Source: DASPWV01 sp046726375 | Lineage (GTDB): Bacteria; Acidobacteriota; Vicinamibacteria; Vicinamibacterales; UBA2999 | DNA: 64,000 nt | Assembly: GCA_046726375.1 (NCBI GenBank) | Contig: JBKPAJ010000087.1 | Coordinates: forward strand, 1-64,000 | Direction of reading: 5' to 3' | Shown here: one piece after another, positions 8,556 to 17,943 of the stretch | How positions within the stretch are numbered: position 1 is the stretch's first letter | Layout of the letters: each line of letters starts with the position of its first letter | The notes under the pieces: model-generated | Seen by the model: the letters and a program-made list of their open reading frames with translations, nothing else | Told to the model about the DNA's origin: nothing | Databases searched by the model: none | Position numbers and translations under genes: made by a program

Positions 8556-11500
8556 TCAACTGGTTGGCTTGCGCGGCAGCACAATATTCTGCACTCCCCG
8601 CCCTCGCATCAGTTCGTTGAGCATCCGCAGTTCTTTCCCGACCACACCCTCGAAGTCTCCTTGATGCTTCCGCAGCCGCTCCTCGAGCACTTTCTGCACC
8701 TCCAGCTGCTGGTTCGTGGGGCGGAAGTCGGTGCTCGCCAGCCCGCCTGCGAGATACGTGAGCTTGCTGAGCAGCTGCGAACCAAAGCGCACACCGTCCT
8801 GGCCGCGGCCGGTGAGGCGTAGATCGATCAGATTGGACTCGATCGCCATCAGCTTGCGATCGAGCTCCTCCGCCGGCTGCATGATCTCCGAGTCCTGCAT
8901 GACCTGGCGCATCGCGGCGATCTGGCCCCGCACCAGCTCGATCTGGTTGACCACGTCGGCGGCCATGTCGACGCTGCGCCTGATCTCGGTCAGCGTTTTC
9001 ATCTGCTCCTTGATCTCGGCTTCGGTGCCGCCGGAGTTCGGGTCTTTGCGCACTTCGAGCTTCTGCGTCAGCGGCTTGCCCGCGACTGTCAAGCGAACCG
9101 TGTATTCGCCCGGCGGCATCAAGATGGACAGGCGGCCGCCTTGCGCGGGTCGCGTGCCGTCTGGACCGACACGAACCTCCGGTGCGTACTGGGGGCTCGT
9201 GCGCAGACGCACTTCCTTCGTTTGGTCGTCGCGCAGATCCCAATACACGCGGTTCAGGCCAGGATTCTTGGGCGCGTCGATGGTGCGCACCGGCTGATTC
9301 TGCGCGTTCAAGATCGTCAGGGTGACGTCGCCCGACGGCGCGCCCTTCAGGAAGTAATTGATGGCAGCACCGTAAGGCGCGTTCTGGCCCGCTGTCGGAT
9401 CGTTCGACGCCGACGCGTCCTGAGTGATCTCCCGAAAACGATACGCGGGACGCGGGGCAAACAGGTGCGCATCGGCGGTAAGCACCTGCGGCGTCAGCTG
9501 CTGGAGCGGCGTGATGTCGTCCAGGATCCAGAAGCCGCGGCCGTAAGTGGCAATGACGAGATCGTTGAAGTGTTCCTGCACGGCGATGCCGTACACCGGC
9601 GCAGCCGGCAAATTGTTCTGCAGCGGCTGCCAGTTGTCCCCATCATCGAACGAGACGTAGATCGCATTCTCGGTGCCGACATAAAGCAGGCCACGACGCA
9701 CCGGGTCTTCCCTGATGAAGTGCGCGTAGCTCAACATGCTCTTCGGAATGCCGTTGGTGATCGCCCGCCACGTCTGACCGTAATCCGTTGTGCGGTAAAC
9801 GAACGGATCGCGATTGTTGACCTGATGCAAGTCGACCGTGAGATAGGCGGTGCCCGCCGCATACCGCGACGGTTCGATGTTGCCGACGGTGCCGAGCGGC
9901 GGCAGATTCGGGATGTTCTTCGTGACGTTGACCCAGGTTTTGCCGTTGTCGCGCGTGACCTGCACCTGGCCGTCGTTGGTCCCGGCCCAGATCAATCCGC
10001 GCTCCAGTCGCGACTCGGCGATCGCCATCACGACACCCGCGTACTCCACGCCGATGTTGTCGCCGGTGAGGCCGCCGGAAAACTGCTGCTTCGACTTGTC
10101 GTTCAACGACAGATCGGGACTGATCACTTCCCAACTTTGTCCGCGATTGCTCGTGCGATGGACATGCTGGCTGCCGACATACACTACGTTGCGATCGTGC
10201 GGCGACATGGTGAGCGGCATCGTCCAGTTGAAGCGATACTTCAAATCCGCCGGCGGCCCGTTCAACTGCTCCGGCCACACTTCGACGTTGCGCGCCTGAC
10301 GACGGTTCTCCTCGTAGATCGCGACGATGCCGCCAACGCTGCCCGATCCGGAGGCGCTCGACCAGATCAGATTGGGATCGACCGGATCGGGCGTCGCCCA
10401 GCCGCTCTCGCCACCGGCGACGGTGTGCCACATGCTGCGCGCAATGCCGCCGCCAACGCGGCTGTTGCTCGGTCCGCGATACGACGGTCCGTCCTGCTTG
10501 TTGCCGTAGACGTAGTACGGAATCTGATTGTCCACCGTGACGTGATACATCTGCGCGTTCGCCAGCCGGTTGCGATACCACGTGCGCCCGCGATTGAGCG
10601 AAATCGAGAAGCCCTGATCGTGGCCGACGATCATGCGATTGGCGTTCCCCGGATCGATCCACATGTCGTGATGATCGCCGCCCGGTGATCGCGTGTTCGG
10701 CTGCTGCACCAGCGTTTCCCCGCCATCGAGCGACACGCTGTACCCGGCCGTCAGGTAGTAGGTTTCGTTCTCGTTGTCAGGAGCGACGAAGATGTGACCG
10801 TAGTAATGCGATCGGCCCATGGCGTTGCGGTCGTAGCTGGTCACGCGCCAATTGATGCCGCCATCGTCCGATCGCCACACCTGCCCGCGATCGGTTTCCT
10901 TCCCCTGCCACGGAATCCCGTCACCGGTTTCGATGAGCGCGTAGACACGATCGGGATTCGAGGGCGCGATCGCCACCTTGACCTTGCCCACTTCACGCTC
11001 CGGCAAGCCACGGCCGCGCAGCCGGCTCCAGGTGGTGCCGCCGTCAGTCGACGTGAACAGCCCGCTGCCCGGCCCGCCGCTTTCACGGCCCCACGTCTTG
11101 ATGTCGAACTGCCACATGCCGGCAAACAGCCGGCGCGGGTTGCGCGAATCCATGGTGAGCTCGGAGCAGCCGGTGTTCTCGTCGACGAAGAGCACGCGAT
11201 CCCAGGTCTTGCCGCCGTCCGTGGTGCGGAAGACTCCCCGCTCTGGTTGCGAACCGTAGGCGTGCCCCAGCGCGCACGCAAAAACCACATCCGGATTCTG
11301 CGGATGTACGATCACGCGCCCTATGCGGCCGGTCTTCTCGAGCCCCATGCGCGTCCAGTTGCGGCCGGCATCGGTCGATTTGAAGATGCCCTCGCCGACG
11401 GAAATGTGACTGCGGATGCACGATTCGCCGGTGCCGGCCCACACGGTGCTTGGATCGGAAGGCGCGACGGCGATGTCGCCGATGGAATGAACCGGCTGGC

Positions 11501-11777
11501 TGTCGAAAATCTGCTCCCACGTGACGCCGCCGTCGGTTGACTTGGCGATACCGCCGGACGCGGAGCCTGCGTAGTAAACGAGCGGATCGCCCGCTACGCC
11601 AGCGACGGCACTAATGCGGTTGCCTTCCGGACCGATGTAGCGCCAGTTGAGGCGCGCGTAGGTATCTGGCGCAACGCGCGACGTCTGCTGCGCGCTGCCC
11701 GTCACGCTCAAGGCAAGAAAGGCCGCCACGGCGGCAAGTGGAGCAATGCGTTGCACCAATAACCGAATCGACGCCAT
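8556..11777 (-). CDS. Secreted BNR/Asp-box repeat protein (sortilin/Vps10-like beta-propeller)
   Basis: A 1073-residue exported protein. The N-terminus has a signal peptide ending near SVTGSAQQ. The body carries many Asp boxes (STDGGVTWEQ, STDAGRNWTR, TTDGGKTWDR, STDGGTTWSR, SDDGGINWR, TRDNGKTWVN, TTDYGQTWR, FDDGDNWQ), the signature of sialidase/Vps10-type beta-propellers. The last ~250 residues after the propeller look helical (EQMKTLTEIRRSVDMA). Proteins of this layout are common in Acidobacteria and Bacteroidetes and are often called glycosyl hydrolases, but I see no catalytic proof. The ATG at 11777 has GGAGGG five bases upstream, better than an in-frame start at 11822. It lies 80 bp downstream of a TonB receptor on the same strand. 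Confidence 0.85.
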   Translation of the reverse strand: MASIRLLVQRIAPLAAVAAFLALSVTGSAQQTSRVAPDTYARLNWRYIGPEGNRISAVAGVAGDPLVYYAGSASGGIAKSTDGGVTWEQIFDSQPVHSIGDIAVAPSDPSTVWAGTGESCIRSHISVGEGIFKSTDAGRNWTRMGLEKTGRIGRVIVHPQNPDVVFACALGHAYGSQPERGVFRTTDGGKTWDRVLFVDENTGCSELTMDSRNPRRLFAGMWQFDIKTWGRESGGPGSGLFTSTDGGTTWSRLRGRGLPEREVGKVKVAIAPSNPDRVYALIETGDGIPWQGKETDRGQVWRSDDGGINWRVTSYDRNAMGRSHYYGHIFVAPDNENETYYLTAGYSVSLDGGETLVQQPNTRSPGGDHHDMWIDPGNANRMIVGHDQGFSISLNRGRTWYRNRLANAQMYHVTVDNQIPYYVYGNKQDGPSYRGPSNSRVGGGIARSMWHTVAGGESGWATPDPVDPNLIWSSASGSGSVGGIVAIYEENRRQARNVEVWPEQLNGPPADLKYRFNWTMPLTMSPHDRNVVYVGSQHVHRTSNRGQSWEVISPDLSLNDKSKQQFSGGLTGDNIGVEYAGVVMAIAESRLERGLIWAGTNDGQVQVTRDNGKTWVNVTKNIPNLPPLGTVGNIEPSRYAAGTAYLTVDLHQVNNRDPFVYRTTDYGQTWRAITNGIPKSMLSYAHFIREDPVRRGLLYVGTENAIYVSFDDGDNWQPLQNNLPAAPVYGIAVQEHFNDLVIATYGRGFWILDDITPLQQLTPQVLTADAHLFAPRPAYRFREITQDASASNDPTAGQNAPYGAAINYFLKGAPSGDVTLTILNAQNQPVRTIDAPKNPGLNRVYWDLRDDQTKEVRLRTSPQYAPEVRVGPDGTRPAQGGRLSILMPPGEYTVRLTVAGKPLTQKLEVRKDPNSGGTEAEIKEQMKTLTEIRRSVDMAADVVNQIELVRGQIAAMRQVMQDSEIMQPAEELDRKLMAIESNLIDLRLTGRGQDGVRFGSQLLSKLTYLAGGLASTDFRPTNQQLEVQKVLEERLRKHQGDFEGVVGKELRMLNELMRGRGVQNIVLPRKPTS

Positions 11778-11805
11778 GGTGGCCCTCCATTTGTTACAGC
11801 CGACG

Positions 11806-11857
11806 GTCAACGTCGACAGCACTTCCCGTCGTCCGTCGACCGTTGACCGTCAACTCC
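11806..11857. repeat. GACCGT-rich short tandem/inverted repeat
   Basis: The spacer between two minus-strand genes is built of GACGGTCAACG / CGACCGTTGACCGTCAAC units, in both orientations. The same unit family returns at 61697-61755 and 62635-62687. Confidence 0.6.
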
Positions 11858-14779
11858 CTAGAACCGGTACCCGAGCGTGACCTGATACCCGCGCGGCGGG
11901 TGACGATTGAACCGCGCCAGCCAGTTCGGGCCGTTCAGCACGTTGGCGCCGTCGTTCCACTGTGTGTGCGCTCCCGTGTTGAACACGTTGAAGATGCCGA
12001 GCGAGGTCACGATCGTCTGCGATCCGAACCTGAAGTCACGGCCAATCTGCAGCTGCAGGAACCGTGTCGTCTCGTTGCGAACCTGACCATCGCTGCGAGT
12101 GCCGAACGGGAAGCGCCACGTCGTTGCCAGCGGATTCGGTTGCGTCGTGCCGTTGGCGAGCGTGATCTGCTGCGGCCCGAAGATCGGATCGCGACCCGAC
12201 TGAATCTGCAGCGGACCGAGATAGCCACCCGCCTGGATGACATAGCTGGCGGCGATCTTCATGTCCGCCGGCGCGAAGTACTGCCCCGCAATCCGGACCG
12301 AGTACGGCCGGTAGGCGACACCAGACTCACGGCCCCCGCCATCGAGGCTGCTGTCGTCGCCGTTGCCGAACAGATGTCGCGACAAATCGCGATTGTTCGG
12401 GAACGCATCGGGCTGAATGAACCGCGCCGGATCGGTGGGGTTCCAGGTGCCGTCGAGATGCTGCCACTGGCGCGTTCCGGTGGCCACGACCTGGAAGTTG
12501 TGCGACAGATTCTTCGCGAAGATCGCCTCAACGTTGGTCACGACCACCGTAGTCCATGTGGCGTTGGTCTGCTGCATGATCATCCCCTGGTTGGGATCGA
12601 CCTTGCCGAATCCGAGAAACGGCTGGTTCGGACCGTCCGGGTAGATGCCGTTGATGTCGATTTCCCCGTAGCCGTCTTTGAAGTAGCGGCGGTTGAACGA
12701 CAGATCGAGGCTCATCTGCCCTTTGAACTGCTTCGCGAACCCGACCGCGTATTCGTCAACAAACGGCTGGTGGAGATTCGGGTCGAACGCGAGAGCATTG
12801 ATTGCGGCGGTAGCTGCCTGCGTGATGTTTTCGATCTCGAAGACACCGTCGAGGTTCGCGTCGTAGATATCGCGCTGGAAGCGGCGCGACGTCGGCCCGA
12901 ACGTCGTGATGGGATCGCGGCCGTTCACCTGCTCATGAACGCGGCCATAGAACGCGCGCAGCACGTTGCGGGCGTCCTCGGTCACGAGAACGGCAACGCC
13001 GGCACGAGGACCGATGTTCGTGCTGTTCATGCGCTCGATCTGGAAGATGTCGTCGAAGCGCCGCACAAAGTCGGCGCGAACACCGATGTTCGCGGTAATG
13101 CGCGGCGTCGGCTTCCATGTGTCCTGGACGTACACCGCAATGTCGCGATCGCGCGCGGCGGTCGTCTGCAAGTCAAGCGGTGTTTGGTATCGACGTTGAT
13201 AGGGAATGGTTCCCGCTGCCGGGTTATTCGGGTCGCGCTGCACGACACGCTCAAGCGTGAAGCCGTCGTTCTGCGCCAGGCTGAAGACTTCGCGATTGAG
13301 CCGCGGCGCCGCCCAGAGCCCGGATTTGAACTCGTGAGAACCGGCAAGCCCTTCCCGATAGTATGTGAGGTCGGCACGGAACATGAGCATCGAGGAGGGC
13401 TGGATGCTCAAGGTCTCGTTGTTGTTCATCAACACCAGCCTGCTGCCGTTGCCGGTCGGAAGGCCGCGGGAGATACCGATGCTCTCGAAGACCTCGGTCT
13501 GTGGGCCGAATCCCTCATAGCCGTCGTAGGTGTCTTCCTCCGCGCCGCCTTTGTTGTTGTACGAGCCCGAAACCGTCGTCTGCAGCCGATTGCTCCATGC
13601 GGAATTGAGCTTGGCCTGATACAACGAGCCCCCGGTGCCGCGCGGATTGATGTTATGCGTATCGCGTTCGCGATTGCTGCTGAAGCGATTGCGATCGTAC
13701 TGCCAAAATCCGGAGAGCTCGTGATTGCCGTGCTGCGTGGTCACTTTGACGTACGGCTGCTTACTCACCGAAGTGTTATCGAACGGGACAAAGTCAGGGC
13801 GGAACGAGCGCAGATAAAACAGGTCCTGATCGGTGCGACTGATGCCGTTGATCAGGTCGGCGTAGCGGAAGGTGCTGTAGAACCACACTTTGTCTCTGAT
13901 GATGCGTCCGCCGAGCGAGAGGTCCCATTGCTCGACGGCCTGAAATGTCGGCAGCCCGCCGTGCACCTCTCCACCTTGTGTGTTGTCGCTGTTCCACTCG
14001 AGTGGCTGGTACGAGAACGCGGCGCTGCCTTTGAACTGATTCTGGCCGCGCGGCGTGACGATGTTCATCACTACCCCGGTGCTGAGCGGCGTTGAGGCAT
14101 CAGCGCCGCCAAGCTTGATCTCCACGTCCTGCACCGTGTCTCCACCCATACCCATCGAGTGCGCGGCCGAATCGATATACGCGGAGGCCGGGGCGCCTTC
14201 GAGCTGGAAGGCATGCGCGTAGATGTGCGAGCCGCGGAAGTAATACGCGCGACGGCCAACACCGTCGTCCACGTTCCGCGATCCAACGCCGGGCGCAAGA
14301 TCGAGCGCGTCGCTGAACAACCGCCGCGATGTGACCGGCGCGGAGCGGACGAGCTCGCCATCGATGTTGAGGACGCTCGTCGGCCTTCCCGTCTCGATCA
14401 TCGGCGACTCGGCGGTCACGGTGATCGTCTCAGCCAGGTTACCAATCTGCATCTGGATGTCGACGCTGAAGGTGATGCCGGCACGCATGACGATGCCCTC
14501 GCGCCGGTAAGTCGAGAATCCCGTCAGTTCGGCGGTCAGCGTATAGGTGCCTGGAGGGAGGTTGAGGAGACGATAGTAGCCGGCGTTGTCCGTCACCGCC
14601 GAGACCGGCGTCAGCAGCGCCGTGCTCCGCGCCGTCACCGTCACGCCGGGCAGCACACCGCCCTGATCGTCTTTCACGTACCCTCTCAAACTGCCGTCAC
14701 CCGTCTGGGCTTGGGCAGTTGAGGCAAACAAGACGAGCGCGGCCAGAATCCACAGTGTGGCGAAGAAACGATGTTGCAT
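11858..14779 (-). CDS. TonB-dependent outer-membrane receptor with carboxypeptidase-regulatory-like N-terminal domain
   Basis: A 973-residue outer-membrane protein. Signal peptide MQHRFFATLWILAALV to TAQAQ; residues ~26-110 are a carboxypeptidase-regulatory-like beta-sandwich (GSLRGYVKDDQGGVLPGVTV, GYYRLLNLPPGTYTLTAEL). The plug follows (ITVTAESPMIETGRPT, later VQDVEIKLGGAD), then a beta-barrel ending in RGYQVTLGYRF with a terminal phenylalanine. Substrate unknown. The in-frame stretch up to 15289 is an artefact, because it overlaps the neighbouring receptor in another frame. The ATG at 14779 has GGGAGA about eight bases upstream and lies 26 bp from the upstream stop. It is co-transcribed with the second receptor and probably with the BNR protein. 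Confidence 0.9.
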   Translation of the reverse strand: MQHRFFATLWILAALVLFASTAQAQTGDGSLRGYVKDDQGGVLPGVTVTARSTALLTPVSAVTDNAGYYRLLNLPPGTYTLTAELTGFSTYRREGIVMRAGITFSVDIQMQIGNLAETITVTAESPMIETGRPTSVLNIDGELVRSAPVTSRRLFSDALDLAPGVGSRNVDDGVGRRAYYFRGSHIYAHAFQLEGAPASAYIDSAAHSMGMGGDTVQDVEIKLGGADASTPLSTGVVMNIVTPRGQNQFKGSAAFSYQPLEWNSDNTQGGEVHGGLPTFQAVEQWDLSLGGRIIRDKVWFYSTFRYADLINGISRTDQDLFYLRSFRPDFVPFDNTSVSKQPYVKVTTQHGNHELSGFWQYDRNRFSSNRERDTHNINPRGTGGSLYQAKLNSAWSNRLQTTVSGSYNNKGGAEEDTYDGYEGFGPQTEVFESIGISRGLPTGNGSRLVLMNNNETLSIQPSSMLMFRADLTYYREGLAGSHEFKSGLWAAPRLNREVFSLAQNDGFTLERVVQRDPNNPAAGTIPYQRRYQTPLDLQTTAARDRDIAVYVQDTWKPTPRITANIGVRADFVRRFDDIFQIERMNSTNIGPRAGVAVLVTEDARNVLRAFYGRVHEQVNGRDPITTFGPTSRRFQRDIYDANLDGVFEIENITQAATAAINALAFDPNLHQPFVDEYAVGFAKQFKGQMSLDLSFNRRYFKDGYGEIDINGIYPDGPNQPFLGFGKVDPNQGMIMQQTNATWTTVVVTNVEAIFAKNLSHNFQVVATGTRQWQHLDGTWNPTDPARFIQPDAFPNNRDLSRHLFGNGDDSSLDGGGRESGVAYRPYSVRIAGQYFAPADMKIAASYVIQAGGYLGPLQIQSGRDPIFGPQQITLANGTTQPNPLATTWRFPFGTRSDGQVRNETTRFLQLQIGRDFRFGSQTIVTSLGIFNVFNTGAHTQWNDGANVLNGPNWLARFNRHPPRGYQVTLGYRF

Positions 14780-14805
14780 TTGTAGTTCTCCCGTTCTGCT
14801 GCCGC

Positions 14806-17800
14806 TTACCATTTCAGCTGCATCGCAAAGCGCAGCATACGTCCCTGCAGGTTGCTCGAGGGCTGCAGATACGACGCTGTTGCGAAATTGGTCGAGCGAT
14901 ACCCGACCTCGGTGTCCGCGTTGAACACGTTGAAGATGTCCATCTGACCCTGAACGCGCGTGCGGCCCAGGTTGAACCACTTGCCTAAGCTCAGATCCAG
15001 CTGGGTGATGCGCGGCAGGAACTCGATGCCCGGAGCGACGAGCGGCACGCTGATGTTGGCTTCGGTGAGTTGCCCCGGTTGAAACACGAGCGCACCGGCG
15101 GGACACGGCGCCGGGCAATTCGTCGGATAGCGCGTCGTCGAGCTCAAGAGCCACATCGTTCCCTGTGGGCTGCCGACATCGCCATATCCAGGTCCCGCGA
15201 TCTTGTTCACGAAGAACATGGTGGTGGAGAAGCCGCCGGTGGGCCGTCCGGCGATGCTTTGCAGCGACGCACTCACCTGAATGCCCCACGGGCCGGGATA
15301 CGTACCCGAGAGCTTCAACTGCGGACGATAGGGAATCCCGTTGTCGCGATCGTCGCAGTACAGCAGTGCGTTTGGATCGTCGGGCTCGTCGCAGGTCACG
15401 CGCAGCGTCCGCTCGGTGACAAAGCCGCCGAACACCATGGCGCCGCGCGGCAAGCGCGCGTTCACGGTAACGTCGAAGCCGTTGTAGATCTGTTTGCGGT
15501 CAGAGCCGGCGTTTGTGTCGAAGTTGTCCACCCGCGCGGCCGCTGCCGACGTCACTGAGTAGACGGTCATCGGCTGGCCAGTCATCGGATTGAACACAGG
15601 AATCGGCGTGTAATCGTCCATGGTCCGCAGCAGGTTGTCGATCAAGCGGAGACGATGGAACGTACGGCGATACCAGGTCGCGGCGACCGAGATGCGCGGG
15701 AAGAGCTCGTGCTGCACGCCGGCGGTGGTCTCGAGGTTGTAGGTGCGCTTGAAATCCGGATCGACGCGATTCAGCGATAGCCGCCCGAAGTTGTTGGGCA
15801 GCCGCGTGAAATTCATCTCGCAGCCCGGTGTCAGATACACACACCCGAGCTCGCCCTGTGCAATGTCGTCGCTGTTGAGGTCGGTCCACGGAATCGTCGC
15901 CGAGGTGAGAGCGTTCGGATTGTAGCGATTGGCAAACTGCGTGGTCCGCGACTCGTTGTAGCGATTGAAGCCAAATTTGAGCGCGGTCTTTGCGTTGCCG
16001 AACAGGTCGTAGACGGCGCCGAACCGCGGCGCCCAATCCTTCCAAATCGGCATCTGGATCTTGGAAAAACGCCGCTCGGCGACGAAGCGCCCGGCCGGCG
16101 AGGTTTGATCCGACACTTCGGAATTGAGGTACTCCCAGCGCAAGCCGCCGCTGAGCGTCAGCCGGTTTATCACCCAGCTGTCCTGCGCGAAGATGCCAAC
16201 ATCGGCGTTCAGCTTCTCGAGCGAACGAATCGGCGTGTTGTAGATCGTCACCGAGTCTGGTCGGCCGGTGCGGTACACCTGCTGCAGGTCGGCATTGGTC
16301 TCGCGCGTGTTCTCGTACGGGCCCCAGTTCCACTGCACCCCGGTCTTGATGTTGTGCGATCCAGTGACGTAGGTGACGGCGCCCTGCAGGTTGTAACGAT
16401 CCGGATAGCGCCCGCCCCAGTTGGCAAGCCCGCTGCGGAGTGTCGTGAGATCGGCGTCGCGCCGGCTTGCGCTGGCAAACCACTCCGGCGAGAAGACCTC
16501 CTTGTTCACGCCCGGCTGATTAGTGATGACGTACTCCTCGTAATTGAACGAGAAGCCGCCATCGACGAGCAGCTTGCTGCTCACGGTGCTCGTCCACTTC
16601 GCGGCGCCGCTGTTGTAGAGCGGTGAGGTCCAGATCTGGGAGGCAGTGCGCGGATCGTCACCCGCGTTCATGCCATGGCCGCGGAACTTGTCGATCTCGT
16701 CGTAGTAGACGGAAAACTTGTTGCGCTCGCTGACCTGCCACGTCAGCCGCAGCAACGCGCTCTTGATTTTTTGATCGTCGATGCCCTGCTCGCAGCTGAC
16801 GCGTCCCTCCTGGCAGTCGGCCTGCGTTGCGCCGCTCGGCACATAGAAAGTGTCGGCGATCGGCGCGTTCACCGACCAGGCACGCGCCGAGCCGTAGAAC
16901 CACAACTTGTTGCGCCGGATTGGACCGCCCAGCCCGGCGTTGAAGTCGTAGATGCGATCGATGCGATCGGCAGCGCGCAAGCCCCGCGCACGCAGGTCGG
17001 CGCTCAGGTTGTCGCTTTGCCACGCGCCATCGGTCCACCCCGCGAAAAACGATCCGCTGAACTGGTTACCGCCGTCGCGCGGTACGATGTTCATTCGAAC
17101 GCCGCCGGGCGAGAGATCCGCACCCGCGCCGCTCGTTTGGTAGGTCATCTCCTGCATCATCGCGTTGTTGAAGTACTGCTGCACAGCGCCATCGCCGTCG
17201 AGGCCGTTCACCATCAGGCCGTCGACCTGCACGATGTTGTTGGCGGAGGTGAGGCCGCGGGTCGCCATATAGGTCTGCTGCATCGCCCGCGAGCCGCCGA
17301 CGTCGGGAACGTTGAGGCTGACGCCGACGACGAGCTGCGCGAGACCTTGAATGGTGCGGCCGGTTGGCACGGCATCCAGCACCTCGCGCGTGAGCACCTG
17401 CACGCGCGACGTGCTCGACACGTCGACAATCGGCGACTCGCCGGTCACGGTTACGGTTTCCTCGAGCACGCCGACGCGCATCTCGGCGTTGATGGTGGCG
17501 GTGAAATCGGTCGGCAGCTCGAGGCCGTCGCGGACGTAGGTATTGAATCCAGGAAGCGTGAACTTCACGCTGTACGTGCCCGGACGCAAATCGACGATGG
17601 TGAACTGGCCCTGCTCGTTGGTCGTGACAGTGCGGACCTTCTCGATCAGGACCGGGCTCGCCGCCTCCACGGTCACGCCGGGCAGAACCGCCCCGGACGT
17701 GTCTTTCACAGTTCCAGCAATTGCGCTCTGGGCGTGGGCGAGCGCGGGGACGAACAGAAAGGCCGCCAGGGTCAGAAGCGCTGACCCAGCGGCGCGCCGG

Positions 17801-17811
17801 CTTCTCCTCAT
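14806..17811 (-). CDS. TonB-dependent outer-membrane receptor with carboxypeptidase-regulatory-like N-terminal domain
   Basis: A 1001-residue receptor of the same layout as its downstream neighbour. Signal peptide MRRSRRAAGSALL to ALAHAQ; regulatory-like domain SAIAGTVKDTSGAVLPGVTV and GQFTIVDLRPGTYSVKF; plug ETVTVTGESPIVDVSST and MATRGLTSANNIVQVDG, with GGVRMNIVPRDGGNQFSGSF at the plug-barrel border; long barrel. It ends LQGRMLRFAMQLKW rather than in phenylalanine. The start at 17811 is set by AAGGAG seven bases upstream; the in-frame extension to 17979 overlaps the promoter region of the divergent hydrolase. Such receptors move large ligands across the outer membrane with TonB energy. Head of a three-gene minus-strand set. 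Confidence 0.9.
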   Translation of the reverse strand: MRRSRRAAGSALLTLAAFLFVPALAHAQSAIAGTVKDTSGAVLPGVTVEAASPVLIEKVRTVTTNEQGQFTIVDLRPGTYSVKFTLPGFNTYVRDGLELPTDFTATINAEMRVGVLEETVTVTGESPIVDVSSTSRVQVLTREVLDAVPTGRTIQGLAQLVVGVSLNVPDVGGSRAMQQTYMATRGLTSANNIVQVDGLMVNGLDGDGAVQQYFNNAMMQEMTYQTSGAGADLSPGGVRMNIVPRDGGNQFSGSFFAGWTDGAWQSDNLSADLRARGLRAADRIDRIYDFNAGLGGPIRRNKLWFYGSARAWSVNAPIADTFYVPSGATQADCQEGRVSCEQGIDDQKIKSALLRLTWQVSERNKFSVYYDEIDKFRGHGMNAGDDPRTASQIWTSPLYNSGAAKWTSTVSSKLLVDGGFSFNYEEYVITNQPGVNKEVFSPEWFASASRRDADLTTLRSGLANWGGRYPDRYNLQGAVTYVTGSHNIKTGVQWNWGPYENTRETNADLQQVYRTGRPDSVTIYNTPIRSLEKLNADVGIFAQDSWVINRLTLSGGLRWEYLNSEVSDQTSPAGRFVAERRFSKIQMPIWKDWAPRFGAVYDLFGNAKTALKFGFNRYNESRTTQFANRYNPNALTSATIPWTDLNSDDIAQGELGCVYLTPGCEMNFTRLPNNFGRLSLNRVDPDFKRTYNLETTAGVQHELFPRISVAATWYRRTFHRLRLIDNLLRTMDDYTPIPVFNPMTGQPMTVYSVTSAAAARVDNFDTNAGSDRKQIYNGFDVTVNARLPRGAMVFGGFVTERTLRVTCDEPDDPNALLYCDDRDNGIPYRPQLKLSGTYPGPWGIQVSASLQSIAGRPTGGFSTTMFFVNKIAGPGYGDVGSPQGTMWLLSSTTRYPTNCPAPCPAGALVFQPGQLTEANISVPLVAPGIEFLPRITQLDLSLGKWFNLGRTRVQGQMDIFNVFNADTEVGYRSTNFATASYLQPSSNLQGRMLRFAMQLKW

Positions 17812-17943
17812 GACAAGCTCCTTTTTGAACTCGCAGCCGAATCCATCAAGTGCCGCGGACGACGGAATAAAACAGGGAGTGCGGAGATTTAACTCTCCTC
17901 CGCGTTCGCGGTCAATCGCGAATCGCTGTGCAACAATGGCCAA

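Noticed and set aside
14780..15289. N-terminal extension of the 11858-14779 receptor
   Set aside because: It overlaps the neighbouring receptor gene in another frame, and a signal peptide with a ribosome site begins at 14779.
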